A stretch of 52,703 nt of DNA from Micromonospora noduli (GTDB lineage: Bacteria; Actinomycetota; Actinomycetes; Mycobacteriales; Micromonosporaceae), in contig NZ_PYAK01000040.1 of assembly GCF_003264365.1 (NCBI RefSeq), positions 1-52,703 of the forward strand, read 5' to 3'. The notes beneath the pieces are model-generated. The model was not told where the DNA came from. It searched no databases and saw nothing but the letters and a program-made list of their open reading frames with translations. How positions within the stretch are numbered: the stretch's first letter is position 1; every line of letters starts with the position of its first letter. A program made the translations under genes and the position numbers. This document shows positions 31,721 through 39,170 of the stretch, in pieces.

Positions 31721-32548
31721 TCAGGCCTGGCCGACCTCGAACCGCACGAAGCGGGTGACCTCGATGCCGGCCTCGGCCAGCAGCTGCTTCACCGACTTCT
31801 TGTTGTCAGAGACGGACGACTGCTCGATCAGGACGAAGTCCTTGAAGAAGGAGTTGACCCGACCCTCGATGATCTTCGGCAGAGCCGCCTCGGGCTTGTT
31901 CTCCTCGCGGGCGGTCTGCTCGGCGATGCGCCGCTCGGACTCGACGACCTCAGCCGGAACCTCGTCCCGGGTGAGGTACTTCGGCCGCATCGCGGCGATC
32001 TGCATGGCCACACCACGGGCGTCGGCGTCGCCGGCCTCGTCGGTCTTGCCGGTGTACGACACCAGCACGCCAACGGCCGGCGGCAGGTCCTGGGCCTTGC
32101 GGTGCAGGTAGACGGCGGTGGTGCCCTCGACCCGGGCGAACCGGTTGAGCACCAGCTTCTCGCCGATCTTGGCGGACTGCTCCTGGATCAGGTCCGCGAC
32201 GACCTTGCCGTCGAGCTCGGTGGCGAGCAGCTCCTCGGCGGAGTTCACGCCGGCGCGCTCACCGTGCTCGACCAGCTGCTGGCCCAGCGCGATGAACGAC
32301 TCGGTCTTGGCGACGAAGTCGGTCTCGCAGTTGAGCTCGAGCAGCGCCTTGCCGGAGTGGGCGACCAGGCCGTTCGCGGCCGTACGGCCGGCCCGCTTGC
32401 CAACATCCTTGGCGCCCTTGACGCGCAGGATCTCGACGGCCTTGTCGAAGTCGCCCTCGGCCTCGGTCAGCGCCTTCTTGCTGTCCATCATGCCGGCGCC
32501 GGTGAGGTCGCGGAGCTTCTTGACGTCCGCGGCGGTGATTTGGGACAT
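31721..32548 (-). CDS. tsf: Elongation factor Ts
   Basis: 275 residues, the long (non-Thermus) form common in actinobacteria. It is the nucleotide exchange factor of EF-Tu. The N-terminal UBA-like helix motif VKKLRDLTGAGMMDSKKAL is intact, as is the core TDFVAKTESF that contacts EF-Tu. The C-terminal dimerisation-type domain ends LLAEAGIEVTRFVRFEVGQ. Follows rpsB. Confidence 0.97.
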   Translation of the reverse strand: MSQITAADVKKLRDLTGAGMMDSKKALTEAEGDFDKAVEILRVKGAKDVGKRAGRTAANGLVAHSGKALLELNCETDFVAKTESFIALGQQLVEHGERAGVNSAEELLATELDGKVVADLIQEQSAKIGEKLVLNRFARVEGTTAVYLHRKAQDLPPAVGVLVSYTGKTDEAGDADARGVAMQIAAMRPKYLTRDEVPAEVVESERRIAEQTAREENKPEAALPKIIEGRVNSFFKDFVLIEQSSVSDNKKSVKQLLAEAGIEVTRFVRFEVGQA

Positions 32549-32634
32549 GGCTCTCTCTTCGGTGTTGAGACGGCGTGTGGATGGTCAGAGGTGCCGGTTA
32601 CCCGGATCCGGGCGGATCGTGCCCGGCGTACCAT

Positions 32635-32673
32635 CGCTGCCCGCCGTTCGCGAAAACGGACGGCGGGGCAGCG
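32635..32673 (-). terminator. Hairpin between rpsB and tsf
   Basis: CGCTGCCCGCCGT (32635-32647) pairs with 32660-32673 with a single bulged G. It starts 10 nt after the rpsB stop; probably an attenuating or RNA-processing hairpin rather than a full stop, since tsf follows on the same strand. Confidence 0.6.
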
Positions 32674-32682
32674 ACGGTGCGA

Positions 32683-33603
32683 TCACTCCGCGGTGGCGGC
32701 CGCCGGCTGCTCGGTGGCGGCCTGCGCCGGCTGCTCCGGGGTGGTGGGCTGCTCGGCGGCGGCAGCGGCGGGCTGCTCGGCGGGGGCGGCCGCAGCGGCC
32801 GGGGCAGCCGACTCGTCGGCCTTCTTCGGCTCGAGCAGCTCGCGCTCCCACTCGGTCAGCGGCTCGTCGCTCGCGACACCCTCGGGCTTCTCGTCGTTGC
32901 CCCGGCGACGGCCGGAACGCGCGATCAGACCATCCGCGACGGCGGCGGCGACGACCTTGGTCAGCAGCTCCGCCGAGCGGATCGCGTCGTCGTTACCCGG
33001 GATCGGGAAGTCGACCTCGTCCGGGTCACAGTTGGTGTCCAGCACCGCGATCACCGGGATGCCCAGCTTGCGGGCCTCGTCGACGGCGATGTGCTCCTTC
33101 TTGGTGTCGACGATCCAGACCGCGGCGGGAAGCTTCTGCATGTCCCGCAGGCCACCGAGGGTGCGGGTCAGCTTGATCTTCTCGCGGGAGAGCTGCAGGG
33201 TCTCCTTCTTGGTGTAACCGGCGGCGGTGCCGCTGAGGTCACCCAGACCCTCCAGCTCCTTCATCCGCTGGAGCCGCTTGTAAACGGTCTGGAAGTTGGT
33301 CAGCATGCCACCGAGCCAGCGGTGGTTGACGTACGGCTGGCCGACCCGGGTCGCCTGCTCGGCAATCGCCTCCTGGGCCTGCTTCTTGGTGCCGACGAAC
33401 AGGATGCTGCCACCCTCGGCGACGGTCCCACGCACGAACTCGTACGCCTTCTCGATGTACTCGAGGGTCTGGCGCAGGTCGATGATGTAGATGCCGTTGC
33501 GCTCGGTCATGATGAAGCGCTTCATCTTCGGGTTCCAGCGCCGGGTCTGGTGCCCGAAGTGGACACCGCTCTCCAGCAGCTGACGCATGGTCACGACGGC
33601 CAT
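32683..33603 (-). CDS. rpsB: 30S ribosomal protein S2 with Ala/Pro/Glu/Gln-rich tail
   Basis: 306 residues from ATG 33603, with GAGGAG about 10 nt before it. The S2 core covers residues 1-230: MRQLLESGVHFGHQTRRWNP, then RNGIYIIDLRQTLEYIEKAY, VNHRWLGGMLTNF, and PGNDDAIRSAELLTKVVA. After GLIARSGRR the chain continues for about 70 residues, ending in repeats of AEQPAAA and TEQPAAA type, unlike the short tails of E. coli or Bacillus S2. First gene of the rpsB-tsf unit. Confidence 0.97.
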   Translation of the reverse strand: MAVVTMRQLLESGVHFGHQTRRWNPKMKRFIMTERNGIYIIDLRQTLEYIEKAYEFVRGTVAEGGSILFVGTKKQAQEAIAEQATRVGQPYVNHRWLGGMLTNFQTVYKRLQRMKELEGLGDLSGTAAGYTKKETLQLSREKIKLTRTLGGLRDMQKLPAAVWIVDTKKEHIAVDEARKLGIPVIAVLDTNCDPDEVDFPIPGNDDAIRSAELLTKVVAAAVADGLIARSGRRRGNDEKPEGVASDEPLTEWERELLEPKKADESAAPAAAAAPAEQPAAAAAEQPTTPEQPAQAATEQPAAATAE

Positions 33604-33789
33604 GGTTGGGGTACTCCTCAAGGTCCCTGGTTGTCACGCCCGGCCGGTGGCCGGGCGTCCTGGCGCCTGGTCGCCGACCCATGGTGGACCCGATCAAGAT
33701 CGGGACCAGGGAGGCCGTCGCTCCACGACGATTCGTGAAGAGGGCGCGCGAGGTCGACCGCACGAGGCGGTCGCCAGTTGGCCAGTGTA
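33604..33789 (-). promoter_or_regulatory. Structured 5' leader and possible promoter of rpsB
   Basis: A perfect 10-bp hairpin ACGCCCGGCC/GGCCGGGCGT (33636-33658) ends about 33 nt before the ATG. A second, CCCGATC-TT-GATCGGG on the minus strand (33689-33704), lies further upstream. TACACT (33789-33784) is a possible -10 giving a leader of about 175 nt, but no good -35 is seen. S2 mRNA leaders autoregulate in other bacteria; here the structure is only suggestive. Confidence 0.45.
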
Positions 33790-33888
33790 CGCCCCTCACC
33801 CGTTCAGCCGCCCCGGGGTGCGCGTGGGGTGCTGCTCCGCCGCTCCCCCGCTCGCCCGCGAGTCGCTGGGAAGATCGCGCTGGTTCGT

Positions 33889-33928
33889 GGAAATAGTGGC
33901 CTCCGCGTCGCCGGAGGCCACTATTTCC
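33889..33928. terminator. Perfect 16-bp hairpin after the 33985-35058 gene
   Basis: GGAAATAGTGGCCTCC (33889-33904) pairs exactly with 33913-33928 over an 8-nt loop. It lies 57 nt past the stop of the minus-strand membrane protein and upstream of the rpsB promoter region. Same style as the hairpins at 938, 15112, 21483 and 23281. Confidence 0.75.
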
Positions 33929-33984
33929 TGGTTGTTGTCCGAACCGTCAGCGCGCGCGACAGGCCGGCGGCGGGTCGGGCCGGG

Positions 33985-35058
33985 TCAGCCGGCGGCGAGC
34001 GCGGCAGCCAGGAAGAGCACCAGGCCGACGGTCAGGTAGGCCGTCGGTGGGCGCAGCCAGCCCCGACCGTTGTCGGCGAGCGCCAGACCTCCGGTTCGTA
34101 GCCCGTACAGCCCGGTCGCGAAGATCGGCAGGCCGGCGACCAGGGCGATACCCACCACCACGTTCCCGGCGTCCACCGGGTCGCCGGTCACGCCCGCCAG
34201 CAGCACCCGCAACGCGGGGACCTCGAAGACCAACACCAGCAGAGCGAAGAGTACGGCCAGCACCGGTCGACGGGTCCGATAGACGCCGTCGGCGGCCGGC
34301 GGATACATCGGCGGCTCGCCTGCGGGCAGGTCGGGTCGCGGGCCGATCCCCGGCATCGGGCCGGTCGGCATCTCCAGCGGGTGCGGCGTGTCGCCGCCGC
34401 CACGGGTCGGCTCGATGATCGGGTACCCAGCGAGCGGAGCAGGCCGAGCCTGGTCAGCGAGCACGGTCGCCGGCGCTGTCGACGTGCTGTCGCGGGACGT
34501 CTCCGGCGGGGCGCTGGTCACCGGAGATCCCGCCGTGGTCGTCTCGCGGGCGGCCCGCCGTCCGGGCAGCTCACCGGAGGTCTCCGAGGGGTCCCGGTCC
34601 GCCCGCCGCGATCGGGTGGCCCGGTAACCGTCCGCCTCCGACCGCCCGGCACCCAACGGGTCCACCGCACCGAAACGCCCCGAATCAGCCTCGCTCCCCC
34701 CGAACCGACCGGTCTGAGCGTCCAGGGCGCCGAAGCGACCCGAATCCGGCTCGGGCGCACCGAAGCGACCCGCGTCCACAGCGCTCAGGCGACCCGAGTC
34801 CGACTCCGGCGTACCGAAGCGTCCCGCGTCGACGGCGCCGAAGCGTCCCGAGTCCGGCTCGCGGCGGCGGCCGACTCCCGTGTCCTCGACGGAGCGGCCG
34901 TCTTCCGCGCCACGCGGCTCGGGAATCTCACCGTCCCGGTACCGCGGTTCGCCCGCGCCGCGCCACTCCGACTCGCCGTAACCGCGACCCCGCTCGTCGG
35001 GGTACCAGCGCGACTCCTGATCTTCCGGAAAACTCCGTCGTCCGTCCACGTCAGGCAC
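33985..35058 (-). CDS. Membrane protein with long disordered repeat-containing N-terminus
   Basis: 357 residues from GTG 35058. Residues 1-265 are hydrophilic and low complexity, with four units of a DSGRFGAVDAGRFG(A/T)PE-type repeat at 68-134. Residues 266-357 hold three hydrophobic segments: RPVLAVLFALLVLVFEVPAL, VVVGIALVAGLPIFATGLYG and AYLTVGLVLFLAAALAAG. The C-terminal region is like small conserved actinobacterial membrane proteins; I cannot name a family with confidence. Single gene between yraN (divergent) and rpsB. Confidence 0.7.
   Translation of the reverse strand: MPDVDGRRSFPEDQESRWYPDERGRGYGESEWRGAGEPRYRDGEIPEPRGAEDGRSVEDTGVGRRREPDSGRFGAVDAGRFGTPESDSGRLSAVDAGRFGAPEPDSGRFGALDAQTGRFGGSEADSGRFGAVDPLGAGRSEADGYRATRSRRADRDPSETSGELPGRRAARETTTAGSPVTSAPPETSRDSTSTAPATVLADQARPAPLAGYPIIEPTRGGGDTPHPLEMPTGPMPGIGPRPDLPAGEPPMYPPAADGVYRTRRPVLAVLFALLVLVFEVPALRVLLAGVTGDPVDAGNVVVGIALVAGLPIFATGLYGLRTGGLALADNGRGWLRPPTAYLTVGLVLFLAAALAAG
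34657..34857 (-). repeat. About 60-bp imperfect coding repeats, SGRFGAVDAGRFG type
   Basis: Four units of 19-20 codons in the gene at 33985-35058, conserved around GRFGA(V/L)DA and drifting at the joins. Confidence 0.8.
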
Positions 35059-35252
35059 CGTATGCGACCGGCCACGCCCGCGCCATTTCAACCCGGCCGA
35101 CCGCGCCGCCGATCGTCCGGGCAGCGCGGACACGAGTCGCGCCCTAGCACAGCGCGGGCATGATCATCTGACTGTCCACAGCACCCCCGTTGTCCACAGT
35201 TGGGCTGCTGCCGGGTCGCGGCGATCACCCTCCGGCGGGCACCGTGCCGGCC

Positions 35253-35612
35253 ATGACGAAGCGGAACCAGGCGGTTGGCGCGTACGGCGAGCGGTGCGCC
35301 GCCCGGCACCTGACCGAGGCGGGGCTGCGCCCGATCGCCCGAAACTGGCGCTGCCCGGCCGGGGAGATCGACATCATCGCGTGGGACGGGCCCGTGCTCG
35401 CCTTCTGCGAGGTGAAGACCCGCCGGGGTGAGGGCTTCGGCACCCCGGCCGAGGCGGTCGTACGGGCCAAGGCCCGCCGGCTGCGAGGGCTCGCCGCACG
35501 GTGGCTCACCGAGACCGGTACGACCGCCGAGGAGGTGCGCTTCGACGTGCTGTCGGTGCGGCTGCCCGACTCCGGGCCGGCGCAGGTCGACCACCTCAAG
35601 GGCGCGTTCTGA
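35253..35612 (+). CDS. yraN: YraN family (UPF0102) nuclease-fold protein
   Basis: 119 residues from ATG 35253, the usual family start (GAYGERCAARHL). UPF0102 proteins have a PD-(D/E)XK-like fold: GEIDIIAWDGPVLAFCEVKTR holds E-x-D and E-V-K, the usual metal-binding residues. Function unsettled, perhaps recombination or DNA uptake, since it is almost always next to yifB/comM and dprA as here. First gene of yraN-yifB-dprA, 30 nt before yifB. Confidence 0.93.
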   Translation: MTKRNQAVGAYGERCAARHLTEAGLRPIARNWRCPAGEIDIIAWDGPVLAFCEVKTRRGEGFGTPAEAVVRAKARRLRGLAARWLTETGTTAEEVRFDVLSVRLPDSGPAQVDHLKGAF

Positions 35613-35642
35613 CATGCGTACCCGGAGGATCGGTGACGTGCC

Positions 35643-37163
35643 GTGAGCTACGCGAAGGTGCTCTGCGTGGGTCTGGTCGGAGTGACCGGCCACCTCGTCG
35701 AGGTGGAGGCCGACCTGGCCGCCGGTCTGCCTGCGGTGGTGATCTCCGGTCTGCCGGACACCGCCCTGCACGAGGCCCGCGACCGGGTCCGCGCCGCCGT
35801 GGTCAACTCCGGCCAGCGCTGGCCCAACCGGCGGATCACCCTCAACCTGCTGCCCGCCACGCTGCCGAAGTTCGGGTCGGCCTTCGATCTGGCCATCGCC
35901 GCAGCCCTACTGGGTGGCTCGGGTGAGCTGCCGCTGCTCCCTCTGGAGGGGGTGGTGGTCCTCGGCGAGCTGGGGCTCGACGGGACGGTCCGGCCGGTGC
36001 GCGGCGTGCTCCCGATGGTCGCCGCCGCAGCCCAGGCCGGCGTCACGCGGGTGATCGTTCCGGTCGGCAACGCCGCCGAGGCCGCCGTCATCCCGGGGAT
36101 ACGGGTACGGGCGGTGGACACCCTGCACCGGCTCGTCGCCTTCGTTCGGGACGGGACCCCGCTGATCGAACCACCGGCGGACATCCCGGAGCCGCTGGCC
36201 GGTGGGCCGGATCTCGCCGACGTCGCCGGGCAGCAGATGGGTCGACGCGCCCTGGAGGTCGCCGCAGCCGGCGGGCACCACGTGGCACTGCTCGGCCCTC
36301 CGGGCGCCGGCAAGACGATGCTCGCCGAACGCCTGCCGTCGATCCTGCCCGAGCTGGACGACGACGCGGCGCTGGAGGTCACCGCGCTGCACTCGGTCGC
36401 CGGGCTGCTGCCGCCGGGTGGTCGCCTGCTGCGTCGCCCGCCGTTCCAGGCGCCGCACCACACCGCGACCGTGCCGTCGCTGGTCGGGGGTGGCTCGGGG
36501 CTGGCCCGACCCGGTGCGGTGTCGCTGGCGCATCGCGGGGTGCTCTTCCTCGATGAGGCTCCCGAATTCAGCAAGGGTGCGCTGGAGGCGCTGCGCCAGC
36601 CGCTGGAGCACGGCCGCATCCAGCTGAGCCGCAGCGGAGGCGGCACCGTGTACCCGGCCCGCACCCAGTTGGTGCTGGCGGCCAACCCGTGTCCGTGCGC
36701 GAAACCGGCCGGCGATGCGCACTGCGAGTGTTCGCCGCTGGTTCGCCGCCGCTACCTGGGAAGGCTCTCCGGGCCGCTGCTGGACCGGATCGACGTCCAG
36801 GTGCGGCTGATGCCGGTGCGGGCGGCCGAGCTGATGGCGACCGACGGCGATGTCGAGCCCTCGGCGACGGTCGCCGCCCGGGTGGCGGCGGCCCGGCAGG
36901 CGGCGGCTGCCCGCTGGGCCGACCTCGGCCGACGGCTCAACGCCGAGGTGGAAGGGCCGCACCTGCGCCGACCGCCGTGGCGGCTACCGGCCCGGGTCAC
37001 CGTGGAGCTGCGTGGCCGGCTCGACTCCGGCTCGCTGTCGGCGCGCGGCTTCGACCGGGTGATCCGGATGGCCTGGACCATCGCCGATCTGGACGGTCGC
37101 GACCGACCTGACCGGGACGACGTCCGGGAAGCGCTTCAACTACGGACGGGGGAGGCGACGTGA
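35643..37163 (+). CDS. comM: YifB/ComM family Mg-chelatase-like AAA+ ATPase
   Basis: 506 residues from GTG 35643. ComM in naturally competent bacteria is a hexameric helicase that extends branch migration during transformation; most bacteria keep it without known competence. N-terminal Lon-like domain (VISGLPDTALHEARDRVRAA), Walker A GPPGAGKT (218-225), Walker B GVLFLDEAPEFSKGALEALR, sensor LVLAANPCPC with a Cys cluster (NPCPCAKPAGDAHCECSP), and the C-terminal Mg-chelatase-type lid. The gene end overlaps dprA by 4 nt. Confidence 0.94.
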   Translation: MSYAKVLCVGLVGVTGHLVEVEADLAAGLPAVVISGLPDTALHEARDRVRAAVVNSGQRWPNRRITLNLLPATLPKFGSAFDLAIAAALLGGSGELPLLPLEGVVVLGELGLDGTVRPVRGVLPMVAAAAQAGVTRVIVPVGNAAEAAVIPGIRVRAVDTLHRLVAFVRDGTPLIEPPADIPEPLAGGPDLADVAGQQMGRRALEVAAAGGHHVALLGPPGAGKTMLAERLPSILPELDDDAALEVTALHSVAGLLPPGGRLLRRPPFQAPHHTATVPSLVGGGSGLARPGAVSLAHRGVLFLDEAPEFSKGALEALRQPLEHGRIQLSRSGGGTVYPARTQLVLAANPCPCAKPAGDAHCECSPLVRRRYLGRLSGPLLDRIDVQVRLMPVRAAELMATDGDVEPSATVAARVAAARQAAAARWADLGRRLNAEVEGPHLRRPPWRLPARVTVELRGRLDSGSLSARGFDRVIRMAWTIADLDGRDRPDRDDVREALQLRTGEAT

Positions 37164-38368
37164 GCGCCGAGGAGGAACGCAGGCTGGCCCGGGTCGCCCT
37201 GACCTGGCTGGCCGAGCCGGGTACGCGCGCGGTGCATCACCTGGTCGAACGGCACGGCCCGGTGGAGACCCTGGATCTGCTGCTCGACGGTGGCAGCCCG
37301 GCCGGCTGGCTGCACACCACTGTCGCCGCACGCTCGGCGGCCGGCGACGCACGGGCGGTGGCCGCGGAGGCCCTGGAGCGGGCGGACCGACTGGGTGCCC
37401 GGCTGGTCACGCCGGACGACGAGGAGTGGCCAGCCCAGGTCGCCAGCCTGGCCGCACTGCGGCTGCCGGATGTCAGCCGCCGGGTGGATGGTGAGACCGC
37501 CCCGCCGCTCTGCTTCTGGGTACGCGGAAGCTGGCCGCTCGGTGAGGCTCTGGATCGCTCGGTGGCCGTGGTGGGGGCCCGGGCGGCCACCGGTTACGGG
37601 CAGCACGTCGCGACCGAGCTGGGGTACGGCTTGGCGGAGCGGGACTGGACGGTCGTGTCCGGTGGCGCGTTCGGCATCGACGCCGCCGCCCACCGGGGCG
37701 CACTCACCGCGGGGGGTCTGACCGTCGCAGTGCTCGCCTGCGGGCTCGACCGTCCGTACCCGATGGGCAACGCCGCGCTCTTCGACCGGATCGCCGAGAC
37801 GGGGCTGCTGGTCAGTGAGTGGCCGCCCGGTGCCGAGCCGCTGCGACCCCGGTTCCTGATCCGCAACCGGGTGATCGCCGCAGGCACCCGGGGCACCGTC
37901 GTGGTGGAGGCGTCGGCGCGCAGTGGCGCGACGCAGACCGCGCGGCGAGCCATCCACTCCAATCGGGTGGCCATGGTGGTGCCGGGGCCGGTGACCTCGG
38001 CGATGTCCGTCGGCGCGCACGAGTTCCTGCGCGAGCACTCCAAGGCCCGACTGGTCACCGGGGTGGCGCACGTGCTGGAGGAGGTGGGTCGGATCGGCGC
38101 GGACCTGGCCCCGTTGGCGCGTGGACCGCAGCGGGCCACCGACGCGCTGGACGACGAGGCGCTGTCGCTGCTGGAGGCGCTGCCCCGCCGAGGCGCGATG
38201 GGCGTGGACCGGCTCTCCGCCCGCGCCGGCGTCGACCTACGGACCGCGTTGCGCAAGCTGTCGCTGCTGGAGGAGCTGTCCATGGTGGTCCGTCGCGACG
38301 ATGGCTATGCCTTGGCCCCACCCGCCAAACCCAAGCGTGCTGCGGCGGAGACGCCCGCGTCGACATGA
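37160..38368 (+). CDS. dprA: DNA-processing protein DprA
   Basis: 402 residues. Binds ssDNA and loads RecA in transformation and recombination. The Rossmann-like core shows VAVVGARAATGYGQHVATEL, VSGGAFGIDAAAHRGAL, VLACGLDRPYPMGNAALF and LIRNRVIAAGTRGTVVVEAS, and VPGPVTSAMSVGAHEFLRE follows. The C-terminal winged-helix-like domain (about 320-385) is present. Starts inside the yifB stop, so it is translationally coupled. Confidence 0.95.
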   Translation: MSAEEERRLARVALTWLAEPGTRAVHHLVERHGPVETLDLLLDGGSPAGWLHTTVAARSAAGDARAVAAEALERADRLGARLVTPDDEEWPAQVASLAALRLPDVSRRVDGETAPPLCFWVRGSWPLGEALDRSVAVVGARAATGYGQHVATELGYGLAERDWTVVSGGAFGIDAAAHRGALTAGGLTVAVLACGLDRPYPMGNAALFDRIAETGLLVSEWPPGAEPLRPRFLIRNRVIAAGTRGTVVVEASARSGATQTARRAIHSNRVAMVVPGPVTSAMSVGAHEFLREHSKARLVTGVAHVLEEVGRIGADLAPLARGPQRATDALDDEALSLLEALPRRGAMGVDRLSARAGVDLRTALRKLSLLEELSMVVRRDDGYALAPPAKPKRAAAETPAST

Positions 38369-38554
38369 GGTGTGCCCACGCGGCCCCGGCAGACGTCCCG
38401 GCATTCCAAACACCGTCTCAAGGCCAGCGAGCACAGTGGATATGACAACCACCACAAAAGCTTGCCAAGCCTCTGCACGGCCACCAGGGTGCTCTTGGCG
38501 GGTCCCCTCTAATCCCGCTCGACGAGGTCACCTCCAAGAGGAGGAGTCCGTCGA

Positions 38555-38770
38555 GTGGAGGATGAGATGGGAAGTCAGTTCCCCGTTCGCCTACTGTGCC
38601 TCACTATTGTCGCCCTCGGGTCGAGCCAGGTCGCGACGATCGCCAGTTGGATCACATGGTCGATGGACCCGAGCGTCGGCAAGGCCCTGATCGCCGGGGC
38701 TGCGGCGTTCGCCGGCTCGGCTCCCCTCATCTTCGGGGCTCTCAACTACCTCATGCGGCACGACGCCTGA
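38555..38770 (+). CDS. Small two-helix membrane protein, unknown
   Basis: 71 residues from GTG 38555 (AAGAGGAGGAG ends about 8 nt before); ATG at 38567, with GGAGG 5 nt before, is an equally good start giving 67 residues. Two hydrophobic segments: FPVRLLCLTIVALGSSQVAT and LIAGAAAFAGSAPLIFGALN. Found between dprA and xerC and closed by two hairpins. The clear ribosome sites and terminators support a real gene; no family recognised. Confidence 0.65.
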   Translation: MEDEMGSQFPVRLLCLTIVALGSSQVATIASWITWSMDPSVGKALIAGAAAFAGSAPLIFGALNYLMRHDA

Positions 38771-38777
38771 TACCCCG

Positions 38778-38855
38778 GTGTCCGGGCGATCCCTGGCGAG
38801 GGCTGGGGTCGCCCGGACACTGAGGGCCGTCACGGCAGCCAAGCGTGTGACGGCC
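38778..38855 (+). terminator. Two adjacent hairpins after the small membrane protein
   Basis: GTGTCCGGGCGA (38778-38789) pairs with 38809-38820; GGCCGTCAC (38825-38833) pairs with 38847-38855. The first begins 8 nt after the stop. Confidence 0.75.
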
Positions 38856-38933
38856 GCGAAGACGTCCGGGCCGGCCTGAGGTGCGCTCGCGCGGGGCAAC
38901 GGCCTGCCACTACGACCGGTACGGTGCCCGGTC

Positions 38934-39044
38934 ATGGGTGCAATCAAGCCGTGGCACATCAGCGTGCTCTGCTGTCTCGTCGTGACCGCCGTGCTCGTTG
39001 TCGGCCTGGTCGTATTCCTGAGCAAGAGGAACAACCGCCGGTAG
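38934..39044 (+). CDS. 36-residue single-span membrane protein
   Basis: ATG 38934 to TAG 39044 gives MGAIKPWHIS, a hydrophobic span of about 20 residues from VLCCLVVTAVL to VVFL, and the basic end SKRNNRR. The opening resembles that of short actinobacterial proteins of the TatA-like type (G-A-x-x-P-W-H), but the amphipathic helix of TatA is missing. No clear Shine-Dalgarno is seen; CGGT precedes the ATG, so it could be leaderless. Placed just before xerC. Confidence 0.55.
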   Translation: MGAIKPWHISVLCCLVVTAVLVVGLVVFLSKRNNRR

Positions 39045-39170
39045 CCGGGGGTGGACACCGGCACCGTCATGTCCGGTGGCGTAGACGGACCGGCCGTAGG
39101 CTGGTGCCGTGCCAGCTGTGATCGAGAGCGCCGGGGCCGACGAACCGGCAAGCACGCCGGCGCGGCCACG

